The notes beneath the pieces were generated by a model that searched no databases, was not told the origin of the DNA, and worked only from the letters and a program-made list of their open reading frames with translations. A program made the position numbers and the translations under genes. DNA of 64,000 bases, taken from Castanea sativa. Taxonomy: Eukaryota; Streptophyta; Magnoliopsida; Fagales; Fagaceae. Each line of letters starts with the position of its first letter. Within the stretch, counting starts at the first letter, position 1. The stretch is taken from NCBI RefSeq assembly GCF_040712315.1, contig NC_134013.1:10451001-10515000 (forward strand), in the 5' to 3' direction. Shown here piece after piece: positions 21,906 through 33,986 of this stretch.

Positions 21906-23979
21906 CCACATGTCCATAGGTAGGCTTCAATGCACTAGAGTACTAAAGCTAACCCTTACCCTTGAAGCTATCCATTCTTCATCTTTTCTTTTTCCTGCAG
22001 CTTTTCAAATTGTTATTTAAAACACTGATGAAATGTCATGGGTGTTTGGGTTAAGTTATTGTTAAGGTCATGTTAATAAACCATTTCACTTTTATAGGAA
22101 ATATAAATGAGAAATGTTAACTAATGCCTAAAGGCATTCGTTTAGAAGCTATTTTTAGAAATATTTTATTGGAAAAGTGATAAAATAATAAATGTTATTG
22201 ACAGTTTTTTATATTTCCCATAAAAGTGATGTCAAAATTTTCCTATTATAATTTATTAACAATTATCTTAAAAATACGATTGAATATAAATAATTGTCAA
22301 AACAATATTGTAGACATATCATTTCTCTAAAAAAATTCCTAAAATAATTCTCTAATCTCTAAACCCTTAAGGTCTTAAGGTCTGTTTGGTAAGAGATTTG
22401 TAATAATATTATTTAAATTTTGTAAAAAAAAAAAATATATATATATATATATATTTATATATATGTATATAAATATGTATTGTGGTATATAAACAATTGT
22501 TTAAACACCATTGTCAAACAGTAGCTTAGACATTGATTAAGAGAAGTAATTAAGCTGCACACAGCTAGCGTTTCAAAGTTGTGAATAGACAGGTGAGAGA
22601 AATGAAATGACATTACTTTCGATGCTGAACAACGTTAATATCTTCAAAATATTCGTACGAGTAAGCGTTGTGGCCGAAGCATTAAGAGTTTAAGACCTAC
22701 CTTTACGCCTCAAGTCAAGAAATGAGCCTCTGCATGCAATGAGAAAACCAGAGGATATTACGGCTGACAACCGTGAGTTAGGGGCCTTTACAAATCACGA
22801 TGTCTTGAATAGAAATAATGTCACATATATAGGGCAATCAACCCCTACCTAGGGTGTCCTAGTCCCGTGCCTCGAGCTATCATTTTTATTGCAGACTTAT
22901 TATGATTCTGGAGTAATAATCATATGAATTATCAAAAGGATGAAACTTCCAATAATTATTGATGTGAAATAACATTTATTCTTCTCACTTAATTTGTGCT
23001 AGAAATATATACAAATTAATGGTATTAAAAATATTATAAATTTTATTATATAAATCTTATAAATCATATTTATTATATATTGGAATGATACAAATCATAA
23101 TAAAATTTATAGTAACTTAAAAAATATTATGGCTACATCAATGATTCAATTAAATCAAATTTGATATTAATTAATGGATTATGATGCATTACTTCCAAAT
23201 TATGAATATCCTAGAACCTAAAACACTTCGTTGTCCCATGGGATCATATATATCATGTACCAAAACCTAAAGGGTTAGGGTTGTGATACTTTATCTAAAT
23301 TTGCTTAGAAAGAAAAATAAATAGTGGTAAAGGAAGAAATAAGCAAATGTGATGTATAAAGAACCTACTCATCCCAAAAAAACCAAAAAAAAAAGGCTAA
23401 AGTGCAAAACTCACCTTCTAAGAGTTTCTTCAAAATTTATTTTAGTCCTCTAACTTTGTTTTTGTTTATTTCAATACTCAAGTTTCATATTTCAATTAAG
23501 CCATTTCTATAAATTTTTGTTAAAATTTTTTGAAAAAATAAATTGTAAAATATTTTTCAATCATTAATTGAATTTTTGTTATTTAAAAATGTTGACGAAA
23601 AATTTAAAATTTTGGAAATTAACTACAAAATATATATATATATATATATTTATTTATTTATTACATATTTAGGCACAAGTTTATCTTTAAATGAGTTTTA
23701 TTAACATATTCCTTTAGGGCATACATTAGTAAATTATTTTAATAAATTTTTTATGAAAAATGAAAAAGTGACTAACTTTTTTGATAATTTTTTCTATTTT
23801 TCATAAACAATCTCTTAAAATGAATGATTAATGTAAGCTCTAAAGGCACATTAGGGCATACATTAACCGAATCTTTTTTTATTTTAATTTTTTTAGTCTA
23901 TTTTTGGAAGGAAGAAGAGAGAGGAGGTTTGTTAATTTCTCAACTTTTTTAGGGGGTGTTTAATACTGTTGTTTAAACA
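21906..23979. other. AT-rich intergenic stretch, possible small MITE at about 22376-22527
   Basis: No gene was recognised. A candidate small MITE has ends resembling ggtctgtttggtaa and ttgtcaaacagtagc around an AT microsatellite (22430-22475), but no target duplication was clear. A second (AT)n run is at about 23629-23650. Confidence 0.35.
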
Positions 23980-24936
23980 TAGGGGTGACAATTTATGTTC
24001 GACTTGTAGGTACCCAGCCCGGCCCGATAAAAAATAAGGTCGGGTTTGGGTTTAAAAAAAAAAACTCGAAGCGGGTCCGAGTCAGATCCGGGTTTTGGTA
24101 AAAACCCGGACCCGACCCATTTAAACTTAAAGTAAAATTACCAAAATACCTACCTATATATATGTCACTTATATCAAACCCTAACCCTATTTTCATTTCT
24201 CTAATGTCTCTCTTAGCTCAAGCCGCCTCTCAGTGCTCTCACCTCAACTCTCAGACTCATTTTCTCTCAACCCACCCCACACGATCTCACTCAGTCATCC
24301 TCACCCTCACTCTCAGTCACTCACCGATCCACCCTCACTTTCACTCTCATCATGTGGTGGTTGCTATTTACCAAGGAGAAGCACAGAGGTTAGATTGGAG
24401 GGAGATGTGCGAGGTTTAGGCCATGACAGGTAGAGAGGCCCTTTGGCGATGATCAGAGGAGCTCTTGGTCGTGTTGAGGTCAGGCCTGAGCTTTGGCCTA
24501 GAGGTGGGATTAATGGCTGAAACCACTGCCGATCATCTGAAATCTTGGTGGTCTGAGATAGAGAGAGGCCGAGTAGGAGTTCGAGATCGGAGATAGAGCC
24601 TTGGTGAACTGAATTCTCCAATAATTTTTTTGGGGTTTTTTTTTTGGCTCATGTTCTCTCTCAAATTTGTAAGTTTGTGTTGTGATTCTGTGAATTTATG
24701 TTTGTGATATTGTGTTTGAAAGGGAAACTCTTTTTTTTTTTAAAAGATTGTATGGCCATGGATTAAGGCCTTTAAATAAGGCCCTAAACTGGTTGGCGGA
24801 GCCCACGGGACCCGACGGGGCGGGTTTGGATATTAAAAAAAAAACCCAATTATTAAACGGGGTGGGTTTGGGTTTCGGGGTTGGGCCCGTGGGTCGGGTT
24901 CGGGGCATAATGAAATCCGACCCGTTGTCATTCCTA
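23980..24936. mobile_element. Non-autonomous hAT-type element upstream of TM6
   Basis: The ends taggggtgacaa and ttgtcattccta are inverted (10 of 12 matching). They are flanked by perfect 8-base duplications tttaaaca at 23972-23979 and 24937-24944. An 8-base TSD and a TAGGGGTG-type terminus fit hAT. Both ends carry many gggt/ccgacccg motifs (24000-24120 and 24790-24930), which make the subterminal regions much more GC- and CpG-rich than the surroundings. No transposase is encoded. The right end lies about 600 bases upstream of the TM6 start codon. Confidence 0.88.
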
Positions 24937-25420
24937 TTTAAACAACAGTTTTCAGTATTTAAATACTACAACACGTGTTTTCACAATATTTTTTAACTTA
25001 TATATATTTTCACAACACTTAAACAATAATACTAAAAATCCCTTACAAAATAGGTCATTATTTTCCTCAACACAAAGTTGGGTCATAGTTGCATGTGAAT
25101 TGTGAAGTAAGGAATGCAAAATTCCAAACAAAAAGGCAGGTTAAATGAACGGAACAACTGAACAAGAACATGTTCTTCCATGTATATATCCCCGCAGGTC
25201 TTGTCAGTGGTCACATTCAAAACACAACGGAATCAATCAAAAACCAAACCAAAGCAAAGTACAAAGTCTCAAAACGGGGAACCATGGTTCCGTGACGGAT
25301 CGAAACTAATGATGGTCCCACATCGGAATGCGGGTTCCTAAGTCCAAACCAAACTGGAAAGACATTACCTTGTTTTATCAACTCCTTCTAAAGCTTTTCA
25401 CAAATTTGGCAATAAAGTTT

Positions 25421-25434
25421 TATTTATTTATATT
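25421..25434 (+). promoter_or_regulatory. Candidate TATA region of TM6
   Basis: The run tatttatttatatt lies about 105-118 bases before the TM6 start codon, a suitable distance for a TATA element with a short 5' leader. The area is AT-rich, so this is only a candidate. No clear CArG box (CC-A/T6-GG) was found in the 500 bases upstream. Confidence 0.3.
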
Positions 25435-25538
25435 TTCACCAATGCCCTTCATTCACACACTTTCTTTTCCTTTCTTCTTGTTCATTATTTTCTCACATCT
25501 TGAAAGCTAAGAGAAAGGAAAAGAAGGAACAGAGAGAG

Positions 25539-28500
25539 ATGTCAAGAGGAAAGATTCAGATCAAGAGGATAGAGAACACAACGAACAGGCAGGTTACGTA
25601 CTCAAAAAGAAGGAACGGTTTGTTCAAGAAGGCCAACGAGCTCACTGTTCTGTGTGATGCTAAAGTTTCTATTATTATGGTCTCTAGCACTGGCAAGGTC
25701 CAAGAATATGTTAGCCCTTCCACCACGTACGTTGTCTATTTTCTCTATAATACTATTATTTGTCTTTTAATTTTTTTCTACTTGTTAAATTAAACCTGGA
25801 TTTCTCCAAACAAGTTTGATCCTGAATTTTTTTTCTCTTTCTTTCTTTTATGGTTGCAAAAAATTTGGGGTTTAGAACGAAGCAATTGATTGATGAGTAC
25901 CAGAAGGCCAAGGAGACAGACATATGGAGCTCGAACTATGAGGTTCTCTTGCAAACTATATACTGTATATTATACTTATACATACAGTAACAAAACATAA
26001 ATAAACTAAGATTAAGATTAAAGATTAAATTAATATAAATAAAAAATAAAACTAACAGCTATATGCAGTTTTAACAGAACATAAATAAAAGAAAATATAT
26101 AAAATATTTTTTCTTAATATATTTCAACTAAATCGTGTGTATATTTTCTGTTAAATTACTTAGCATTTTCATTTTCAATATAAAAAATAATCTCCTACTT
26201 TGTTACACAGCTGAATTTTAATATGAAAATGCCTATATTATGCAACAAGGCCGGTTTAATATATACCGATAATTTCAAATGGGGTAATATTAAATTAAAT
26301 TTTAAATTTTGCATCATAGTATTTAAATGCATCTCACTTGTCAGCAAAAAATAATAATGCATCTCACTTTTTTGAGATGCAAAATTATTAACTAATTTTT
26401 TGTATTTAAATTTTGTTAATATGTCATTTTCAATTGATAAAATGACTAATTTAATCAATCTAAAATAGCATTTTATCACTTTTGATTTTTTTTGAAAAAT
26501 TGTTTATGTCAAGATAATTATTGGGATAGGGCCTTTTTTTTGGTATGTAACTTTTTCTTTTAAAAAAATGATTATTCGCTCACAAGATGGGCCTTTATTT
26601 TTACTAGGATATGACCTTTTTAATTGGGTGCCTTGGCCCTAGGCCAGCCACCCATTTTCTACAATTATAGTAGAAGTTAGAAGAGTAAGCAGAAATGCAA
26701 TCCCTCCATGAACAAGTTGACAACTTAGTTGTTGATGCTTTTGTCTCTTTTTTTTTTTTTTAATGAATAGATCCTTTGGTCCTTACTAACCATTGGCGCA
26801 TGAAGTATTTGACAGTTTTTTGAGGTAAAAATGATTATGAAAAGAATAAAAACATATCGTGTGCTCGCAATCTACCACAATTTCTATCAAAATTTTGAAA
26901 TAAAAAATTAATATGATATATATATTGATTAAAAAATAAATACAGCCAGGAACTATCTTAGAATACCTTAAAACAGAAATAAAAACAGTAACTGTAGAGT
27001 TTTAGGTGGATCTTTCACCTCCTTACCCGACTAAACCAAAAAGAGAAGCAATTAAGACAAAGAAAACCATATATATTAAAAGTTAACATGATTTTTGAGT
27101 GGAATTGTAGTGTGTCTTTGTGTTAGAACTCATTTCACTCTCCTCTGTGTGTGTTTGTTTCTCAAAAAAAAGAAAACCATATATAAATATATAGTTATGC
27201 CTAGTTTTGACTACTTTGCTTGAATACACTTACCCTCTTATTTCTCAATTTGACTTGGTTTTCTACATAATAGGAAAATATTTTTTTTGTAGTTAAAGGT
27301 TTTTAGTTGTATAAAACATTGAAAACATAGAAAACAAATCGTGAAGATGTTTTATCTTCAAAAGTTTTTTGTTTGTTTTTTTTTTTCCTTTTTTTTTTTT
27401 CTGGGCTTAACTTGGTTTTGGGATTGAGATCTTACGCAATGGTTTAAATGTGATGCAATAACTATGCACAACTGAAACAAAATGTTAAAAAGTTAACTTT
27501 TCTCTGTAGTCATTAGATCAGGAAAAAAATAGTAACTTTTTAAACTTTTTTTACAGCCTAAGGCTTTGAAGAAAAATGAACTTTTTAACTTTTGCTCTAA
27601 CCATCAATAAGATATTGAATCTTGTTCAATAACCTAGTTCTTGCACATGTTTAGATCCTTGGTTCTGGGAGGAGGATCACAATACAAGTCAACGTTCTAT
27701 TGGGTCTTTAATTTAGGCCAACTAAATTTTTGGATTGCCCAAGCTTATATATATATTATATATGTGTTTGTGTTAGTTAATGGTTTGTTGAAGTATGGTA
27801 ATGGATGCAGAGAATGCAAAGAGAGTTGAAGAAGCTGAAGGAGGTGAATAGGAGTCTTCGAACGGAGATAAGGTATATATGTAATAGATTATGGGTGTTG
27901 TTATATCTTGTGAGCTGCATGTGACAATTGCATTGGACTTTTATAGAAGTACTTACCAAATAAATGAAAAAGTTTTCATAGGGATAATGTGTTAGTAAAA
28001 TTTTGAATTTAATTGGAGGATTTTTATTTTTGAAACTCTGATTGATAGGCAGAGGAGAGGTGAATCTGCGAATGATCTAAGCTTGGAAAAAATACATATT
28101 CTTGAGCAAGACATGGAGAATGCTGTCAAGGTTATTCGCGACCGCAAGGTTGGATCTATGGCCACCATTAATTAAAAATTTTGCTAAATTTCTGCTATCT
28201 TTATTGTTATGGTTATGATTTTTATTATTTTACATATTCATTTGATTTCATTAGGTGCATGTTTTGGCTGTGATGAAATTTAAATTTGTGGAACTTTAAG
28301 CTTTTTGCTATAGAAACTCTTTGATTTTATAGTTATTGTGGGGTACTAACTACTATGGATATGTATAAACGTTGTACTTGAAAGGACTTGAGCCCAAAAT
28401 GTGATGAATATGCATACCTTTTGCTACTTATTAAAAAGAAAAAAGAAAAAAGAAAAAAGAAAAAGAAGAAGAAATGCACTCCCTTTACTGTTTTATTTGA

Positions 28501-29712
28501 TGAATATGCATACATTTTGTTCAAATCTCTTTTCTCCCTCTCCTTGGTAGTGGAAACTCACTTAAAAAAAAGGGGGGAGGAATAAGCTACGCATGTTTTG
28601 ATTTATTGTAAGATCTTTCTATTTTATCAATGGTTTTCATTCTTAGCTATAAACCCATTTAATAGAGATGTGTATTCAGTATTCAACATATTTTTTATAA
28701 ACTTCTTTTTCTTTATTAGAGCCAAATTTTTTTAGCTTATTTTATTTATTTGGTTAGGTTAAACTTTTTAAACCCTACTTTAACATAACTTATCTTTAAA
28801 ACGTAATAAACCAATGAACATAATAAACTCTTGGTGCGGTGGTCACTCCACAGATCTAAGTATTTGTAGGGTGTGGGGGGTAAAGGTCGAGGTTCAAGTC
28901 CTTAGAAGAGAGCTTCACACACTTATACACTTAGATTAGGCTAGAGTAAAATTTCTATCTTGTATAAAAACAAATAAATAAACTCATCCAAAGTTCTAAA
29001 TAGGCCCTACTCATAATGCATGTTGTGGAATTTCTTAATTTTATTCCCCATCTTGTATCTATTATCTACTTGGAAATACGTTGCGGCCAGCAGCATAAGG
29101 GATGTTTGTTTGTGGGTTTTGTGTGTGTGTGTGTATGTGTTTGTTGTGCTTAACAAATTAGCAAGGGTTTTTCTAGGCTTTTTAAATTATCTTGTAAGCT
29201 TATTAATTAATGAACTTGGTTTTTATGTTTTCCACAGTACCGGGTGATTAGTAACCAAACTGAAACTTTCAAGAAAAAGGTAAAACCCAAAGGGCAATAT
29301 ATATGGTTACTTATCTATTTCATTGAACCTTAATTGTGTTTTTGAGTTTTGCTTGATAAAGGATTTCTTCTTTCCCCTTCTTCACTTGATTGCAGTTAAG
29401 GAATGCTAAAGAAATACATAGAAATCTTCTACATGAAATTGTAAGCATCATGCTACACACACATATACATATCTATGGAATTAAAAATTTGAGAAACAAA
29501 TTGGAACTAATAGAAGGATCTTTTTTACTTTTATTCAGGATGCAGGAAATGAAGACCCACAATATGGATTAGTTGATAATGGAGATTATGGTGCTGTTAT
29601 TGGATGCTCAAATGGAGATCCTCACATATTTGCTTTACGCCTGAGACCTAGGCAGTCTAATTTTCATAGTGGTGCAGGGTCAGATCTCACAACTTACACC
29701 TTGCTTGAGTAG
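25539..29712 (+). CDS. TM6: MIKC MADS-box transcription factor, TM6-like (paleoAP3, B class)
   Basis: There are seven coding exons: 25539-25726, 25876-25942, 27811-27872, 28049-28148, 29238-29279, 29396-29440 and 29539-29712. All have GT/AG borders, and the sizes (188, 67, 62, 100, 42, 45, 174) are the classic pattern of AP3/TM6 genes. The product has 225 residues: MADS domain 1-60 ([20 protein letters not shown]), I region to about 85, K domain about 86-170, and a C region ending [10 protein letters not shown]. That ending is the paleoAP3 motif, preceded by a PI-derived motif ([15 protein letters not shown]), so it is TM6 lineage and not euAP3. Such factors pair with PISTILLATA-type proteins to specify petals and stamens. 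Residue 48 is Val where the family nearly always has Phe (IMVSS), and residue 2 is Ser. Intron 2 is 1.9 kb, and intron 4 holds a SINE. Confidence 0.95.
28831..28976 (+). mobile_element. tRNA-derived SINE in TM6 intron 4
   Basis: The element starts ttggtgcggtggtcactcc (box A-like) and carries a perfect box B, ggttcaagtcc, at 28891-28901. It ends with cttgtataaaaac and an A-rich tail. Duplications aataaactc flank it at 28822-28830 and 28977-28985. It belongs to the same family as the minus-strand copy at 14246-14384. Confidence 0.85.
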
Positions 29713-30397
29713 CACCTGAGGTCAAAGGCATTCAGCTACCAATGTATTCCAAGAATGCGAATTATGAGTATTAACAGCATCTAAATTATTCACTCAACTA
29801 TATATAACTACAAACATTAATCGTTTTTCTACTAGAATATGCAGTTGACTTATTTGCTTCTCTGAATAATAGTATGATGAAGTTAGACTCTCATTTAGTT
29901 CTTTATTATGTTTACATACTAGTTCTGCCAAATGTTTTATGCTAGGTATATCTAGAGGAATCTAAAGAAGATTATGTGGCAATTCTAAATTATCCCTGAA
30001 GTGGGTTAAATGTCACTCGATACAATTTTTATAGGACTTGGGATGTACCATACCATACTTGAAACTCATGAATTACAATCTCGATTCAGAGCAACAACAA
30101 AAAAATGGAACTCTTTAGATTGCTCTCCTTGCTCGGTACATGGTTGCTCAGTGCTCAGAAGTCTCTCTCCCTTCCCTAAGCTTGGGAAAGGGGTATTTAT
30201 AGGGAATTCAGATCTCTACTCCCCAAGAAAGAGAGACTGAGCGGAGATTTTTTGGTCTCATTCCTCCCCTTTTTGTCAAGGTGAGAGAGGATGGGTTAGG
30301 GCATGATTTGCCACTCCCTACTGTAAAGACGGTCATTCAATATTTAATACTGAGTAATTGTTAGTACTTTAGACTGTAAATGGTATTTAATGTGGAA
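29713..30397. other. Region downstream of TM6, possible LTR fragment
   Basis: The first part should hold the TM6 3' UTR. Around 30100-30240 a segment with ggggtatttatagggaatt and purine/pyrimidine-rich flanks resembles a retrotransposon LTR promoter, but no ends were identified. No gene was seen. Confidence 0.35.
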
Positions 30398-30412
30398 ATG
30401 GTGCTTACTTCT

Positions 30413-30997
30413 TTTCTTTGGTAAAAGAAGATTCATTACAAAAATTAAGAAACTACAAAGAGCCTGTTAAAATACATGCTATTAAGGTCATTTTTGAAAG
30501 CATTAGCAATGTCAACAGGCAGACTTTCAAAATAAGTGAACTCAAAATTCTGACTAGAGCTCATCCTAGTAAGGCTATCTGCACACTGGTTTGCTTGCCT
30601 ATAACAGTGTTTAAACTGAATCCGGTGAAAATAGGAAGCCAACAGCCTGCAATCATCCAAAATAGAGGAAATAACATTATTCACATGGATAAAGTTACCT
30701 AAAACATCCATAATAGCTTTGGCATTAAGTTCAACTACTAGAGATGAAATATTTAAATTGCAGCACATCATTAATCCATCCCTAAGCCCCATAACTTTGC
30801 CACGAAACTTCTTATTAGCCTAATGCCCCTAGTAAATCTTGCTATCCATCTGCCACCATCATCTCAAACTACACCCCCACTACCAGCAACTCCCGAATTG
30901 CCAATAGAAGACCCATCCGTGTTGAGTTTCATCCAACCATCAGATGCCTTTCCCAATGGATTTTTTAACTCTTTTGCAGGATGACAATCTTGGAGAT
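30413..30997 (-). mobile_element. 5'-truncated LINE, RNase H end only, minus strand
   Basis: The minus strand encodes a LINE C-terminal RNase H: WMKLNTDGSSIGNSG (about 30930-30890), then KLWGLRDGLMM, LNAKAIMDVL, and HCYRQANQCADSLTRM near the end. A stop replaces Arg just after the GGVV motif, and the frame is otherwise mostly open. A 15-base target duplication (atggtgctt-R-cttct, one mismatch) flanks it at 30398-30412 and 30998-31012. It is a dead insertion about 0.7 kb downstream of TM6. Confidence 0.88.
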
Positions 30998-31012
30998 ATG
31001 GTGCTTGCTTCT

Positions 31013-32599
31013 CATGTACATCAACTGTGAAATAGATGAAAATGAATTTGGACTATTTATGGGGTGCTTTTCAGTATTGAACCATCTTGGGCCCTTGGTG
31101 GCATAAGGAGCCCCACGTGGTTTGACCATTCAACCCAACTGTATTCCACACACATTGATCGGGCCATGCCTATCCGAGGAGTCCTTGATCTTTCCTTGGT
31201 TGGGCTTGGGCTTTCCTTTCCCTATGGATCTTGTGCAATTGGGCCTCTTTGGGTTGTTGGGCTGATCTCACAACAATCCTTATAGACATTAAATACACTT
31301 CATGTACAGATACTATGGAGGAGTTAATTTCTCGTGAAAATTGAGCTTGAAGCCCATTTTCCATTTTAATCTTTTCTTTCTCAACCTTGAATAAAAAGAG
31401 AATTCAAAATTTTGTTTTTTTGGTCTTTCCCTTATGGTTCAAGCCTTGAAGACAAACTTTATGTGATTAGTATGGAACCATTAATGAAAACACTGTCAGA
31501 CAGGAAATGTATTGTTTTTTCAGGAGTTGTTAAGGTATCCATATTTTTGGGTTGAGCAGTAATTATAATAAACTCAATTGTATACAGCTTGAAAACACAA
31601 TGGACTCCAATATTGCAATGGTCCCATAAATTACCACTTTGTGCTTTTCCCTTTTCTCTGAGATTCAATTGCAACTTTATTACTTCATGATTCTTTATGA
31701 GATTTGTGTTGAATGTTTTAGGCTTGGCCCCATCACCCATGTTCAAACCCTTTAAAACTTAAAAAGGTGTTTTGAGATTTTTACAATGTTGCCTTGTTCC
31801 ATCTTGCGAGACAACAGGAATTTATTGGTATCGTAGCATGTAAATTAAAATTTTTTACTTATCTTTCTTCACGGATAGCTAAGAACTTAGTTGAATCATT
31901 CAGAATATTGTGGGTTCCAATTAGTTTAACTAATAAAATTTCTGATAGTTAAATAAGAAATTTAAAATTCAATCTCTGTCTATACTAAAAATCAATTGAT
32001 ATCTTGGTTTGATAATAAAAAACACAACCATTAGAAGTAAGTGTAATAGATTGAAACTCCATAAAAAAAATAAATATAAAAAAAAAAATATCTCCGAGCA
32101 TTAAAAGGAAAATTCTCACAACAATGCTCGTGTAAATAAAGCTAAATGTCCCTCTCATTGGATTCTTAATTAAAGCCAAAAGTAAGCCCCTTTGTTTGAT
32201 TAATACAATTTTTTTTTGTTGTCCCCATCAGATTCTCTCTAGTCAGCTGCAATCAGTGTCATGTTAATCTTCCCCATCACTTTCTCTTTCTCTCATTCTT
32301 TTCATGTAATAATAATTTTTTGTTTTAATGTCATTATCATCATTATTATCAACAATTCTCATACGTACGGCATATATTATTTCTAACAGAAAACAACTAA
32401 GTTTAAACTAATCCGATTTACAAAGAACCATAATCCTGGGTGTGGTTAATCCGGCAGACATGCTTCCATGTTTTTCACTTGTAAATGATAACCTGTAAGT
32501 ATGTTGTTTGATTCAATTGTTTTACATAAGATGCTTAGGAAAACAACCTAAATAAACATATTATAAAGTAAACTTAGATTTTTTTTTTTTTCTAGGTAG
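31013..32599. other. Intergenic stretch, no gene seen
   Basis: 31060-31290 is GC-richer, with several gggc/ttgggc motifs, and looks like a degraded LTR or DNA-transposon piece. Similar ttgggccc-type sequence occurs near 62690-62830. The rest is AT-rich without coding content. Confidence 0.35.
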
Positions 32600-32608
32600 T
32601 TATATTTA

Positions 32609-33977
32609 GGGAAATTACACTTTATCCACATGTGATTTACCTCAAATTTAACTTACCCACCCGTAGTTTTATTTTTGACACTTTACCCACTTGTGCTTCA
32701 CTCTATAACCATTCTGTTACCCACCTCATATTCTGCTGTTACTATAACAAGTTTCTTATCAAAAACATAACTCACGAAAGATCAAACACACTTCTCTCAA
32801 AAAAACACGCTCCCACGCCTACAGTGCTCACCAGACAATGATCTAGAGGCTACAATGCGTCTTTCCTGAGAGATTGGACTGAGACCCAGTTGGGGTTTGA
32901 TCATGCAACTACACCGAGGATGGACAAGGCACCGTCTGGGTTCAACTCCATCAAATAGTATTTTTGATTTGTGGGTATTGACCCATCTCCTTATTTCTGG
33001 TGAGTTCTAGGTTCATCTTCAAGTTTTGGTTTTCTTGTCCTCTCATATGCTCTCTTTATTCGATTGTAGGTAGATTCCTTTGGTTTTTGAAACCTAGGGT
33101 TCTCGATCGGTAGTTACTAAATAGATTCTGAAGTGTGGTTGAACCTGTGCTTGTGCTCAGAAAAATTCATTACAAAATACCCAAACTTACAAAAGTCCAT
33201 ATTATGATGAAAAATCAAAGAATTGGGTGCAGCTGGGGATGGTTTCAACTGGGCAATTGGGGATTTTGAGATAATCTTTTTGAAGTACTAATAATAATAA
33301 TGGAGCACAAAAATCTGGAGTATTGAGCAAGAACTTGGACTGAAGGGTACGTGGTTGACACCGACAGAGGGACTTTCACTTTGTGTATTTTTGTTTTGTG
33401 TTGAGCAAGAACAATAACTTCTTTGTGGGTCTGTTTGCAATGGTGACTGACTGGAAAAGAGAGTGGTGGTGATTGGTGAATGTGTTGCGTTGCGCGGAGT
33501 GGCGAGTACTTCAGGTTCTGTTGCCATTGCTTGCTGGGTTTGTAAATTGTTTTTGTTTATTATGGCCTAAAACACAAACAAACATTTGTATTTCATATGA
33601 GAGTGCATCCGACGAAGGAAAGGGATCAAATTCTGAAGTGTGGTTGGAAAAGAAATCGTTTCTAGAATTGGGATAGTGGGAAGGGAGCCAATTGTGCAGA
33701 GAAGGATTCAAGGGAACACCATAAGGGGAATCATTCAAATCCACTAGTGGAGTGGTGAGCACTGTAGGCGTGAGAGTGTGTTTTTTTTAGAGGCGTGTTT
33801 GATCTTTCGTGAGTTGTGTTTTTGATAAAAAAACTTGTTAGACTAACGGCAGAATATGGAGTGGGTAACTGAATGGTAACATAATGAAGCACATGTGGGT
33901 AAAGTGTCAAAAATAAAATTACGGGTAGGTAAGTTAAATTTAAGATAAATCACATGTGAGTAAATCGTAATTTCTCC
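32609..33977. mobile_element. Long-TIR Mutator-like element (MULE), non-autonomous
   Basis: The terminal inverted repeats are about 225 bases long (32609-32834 and 33753-33977). They share motifs such as acttacccaccc.tag, tttgacactttaccca and cacgaaagatcaaacac with their complements. The element is flanked by perfect 9-base duplications ttatattta at 32600-32608 and 33978-33986, the TSD length of Mutator elements. The interior (about 32835-33750) has short open frames on both strands but no transposase, and I do not recognise a captured gene. Confidence 0.88.
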
Positions 33978-33986
33978 TTATATTTA

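Noticed and set aside
24162..24621. Overlapping open frames on both strands, His/Ser/Pro-rich
   Set aside because: They lie inside the hAT-type element and arise from its biased composition; no domains.
28333..28585. Open frames in TM6 intron 4 with Lys or Phe runs
   Set aside because: They come from an A-rich (AAAAAG)n-type tract in an intron.
33288..33762. Minus-strand frames inside the long-TIR MULE
   Set aside because: No recognised domain; they may be captured fragments but cannot be supported as genes.
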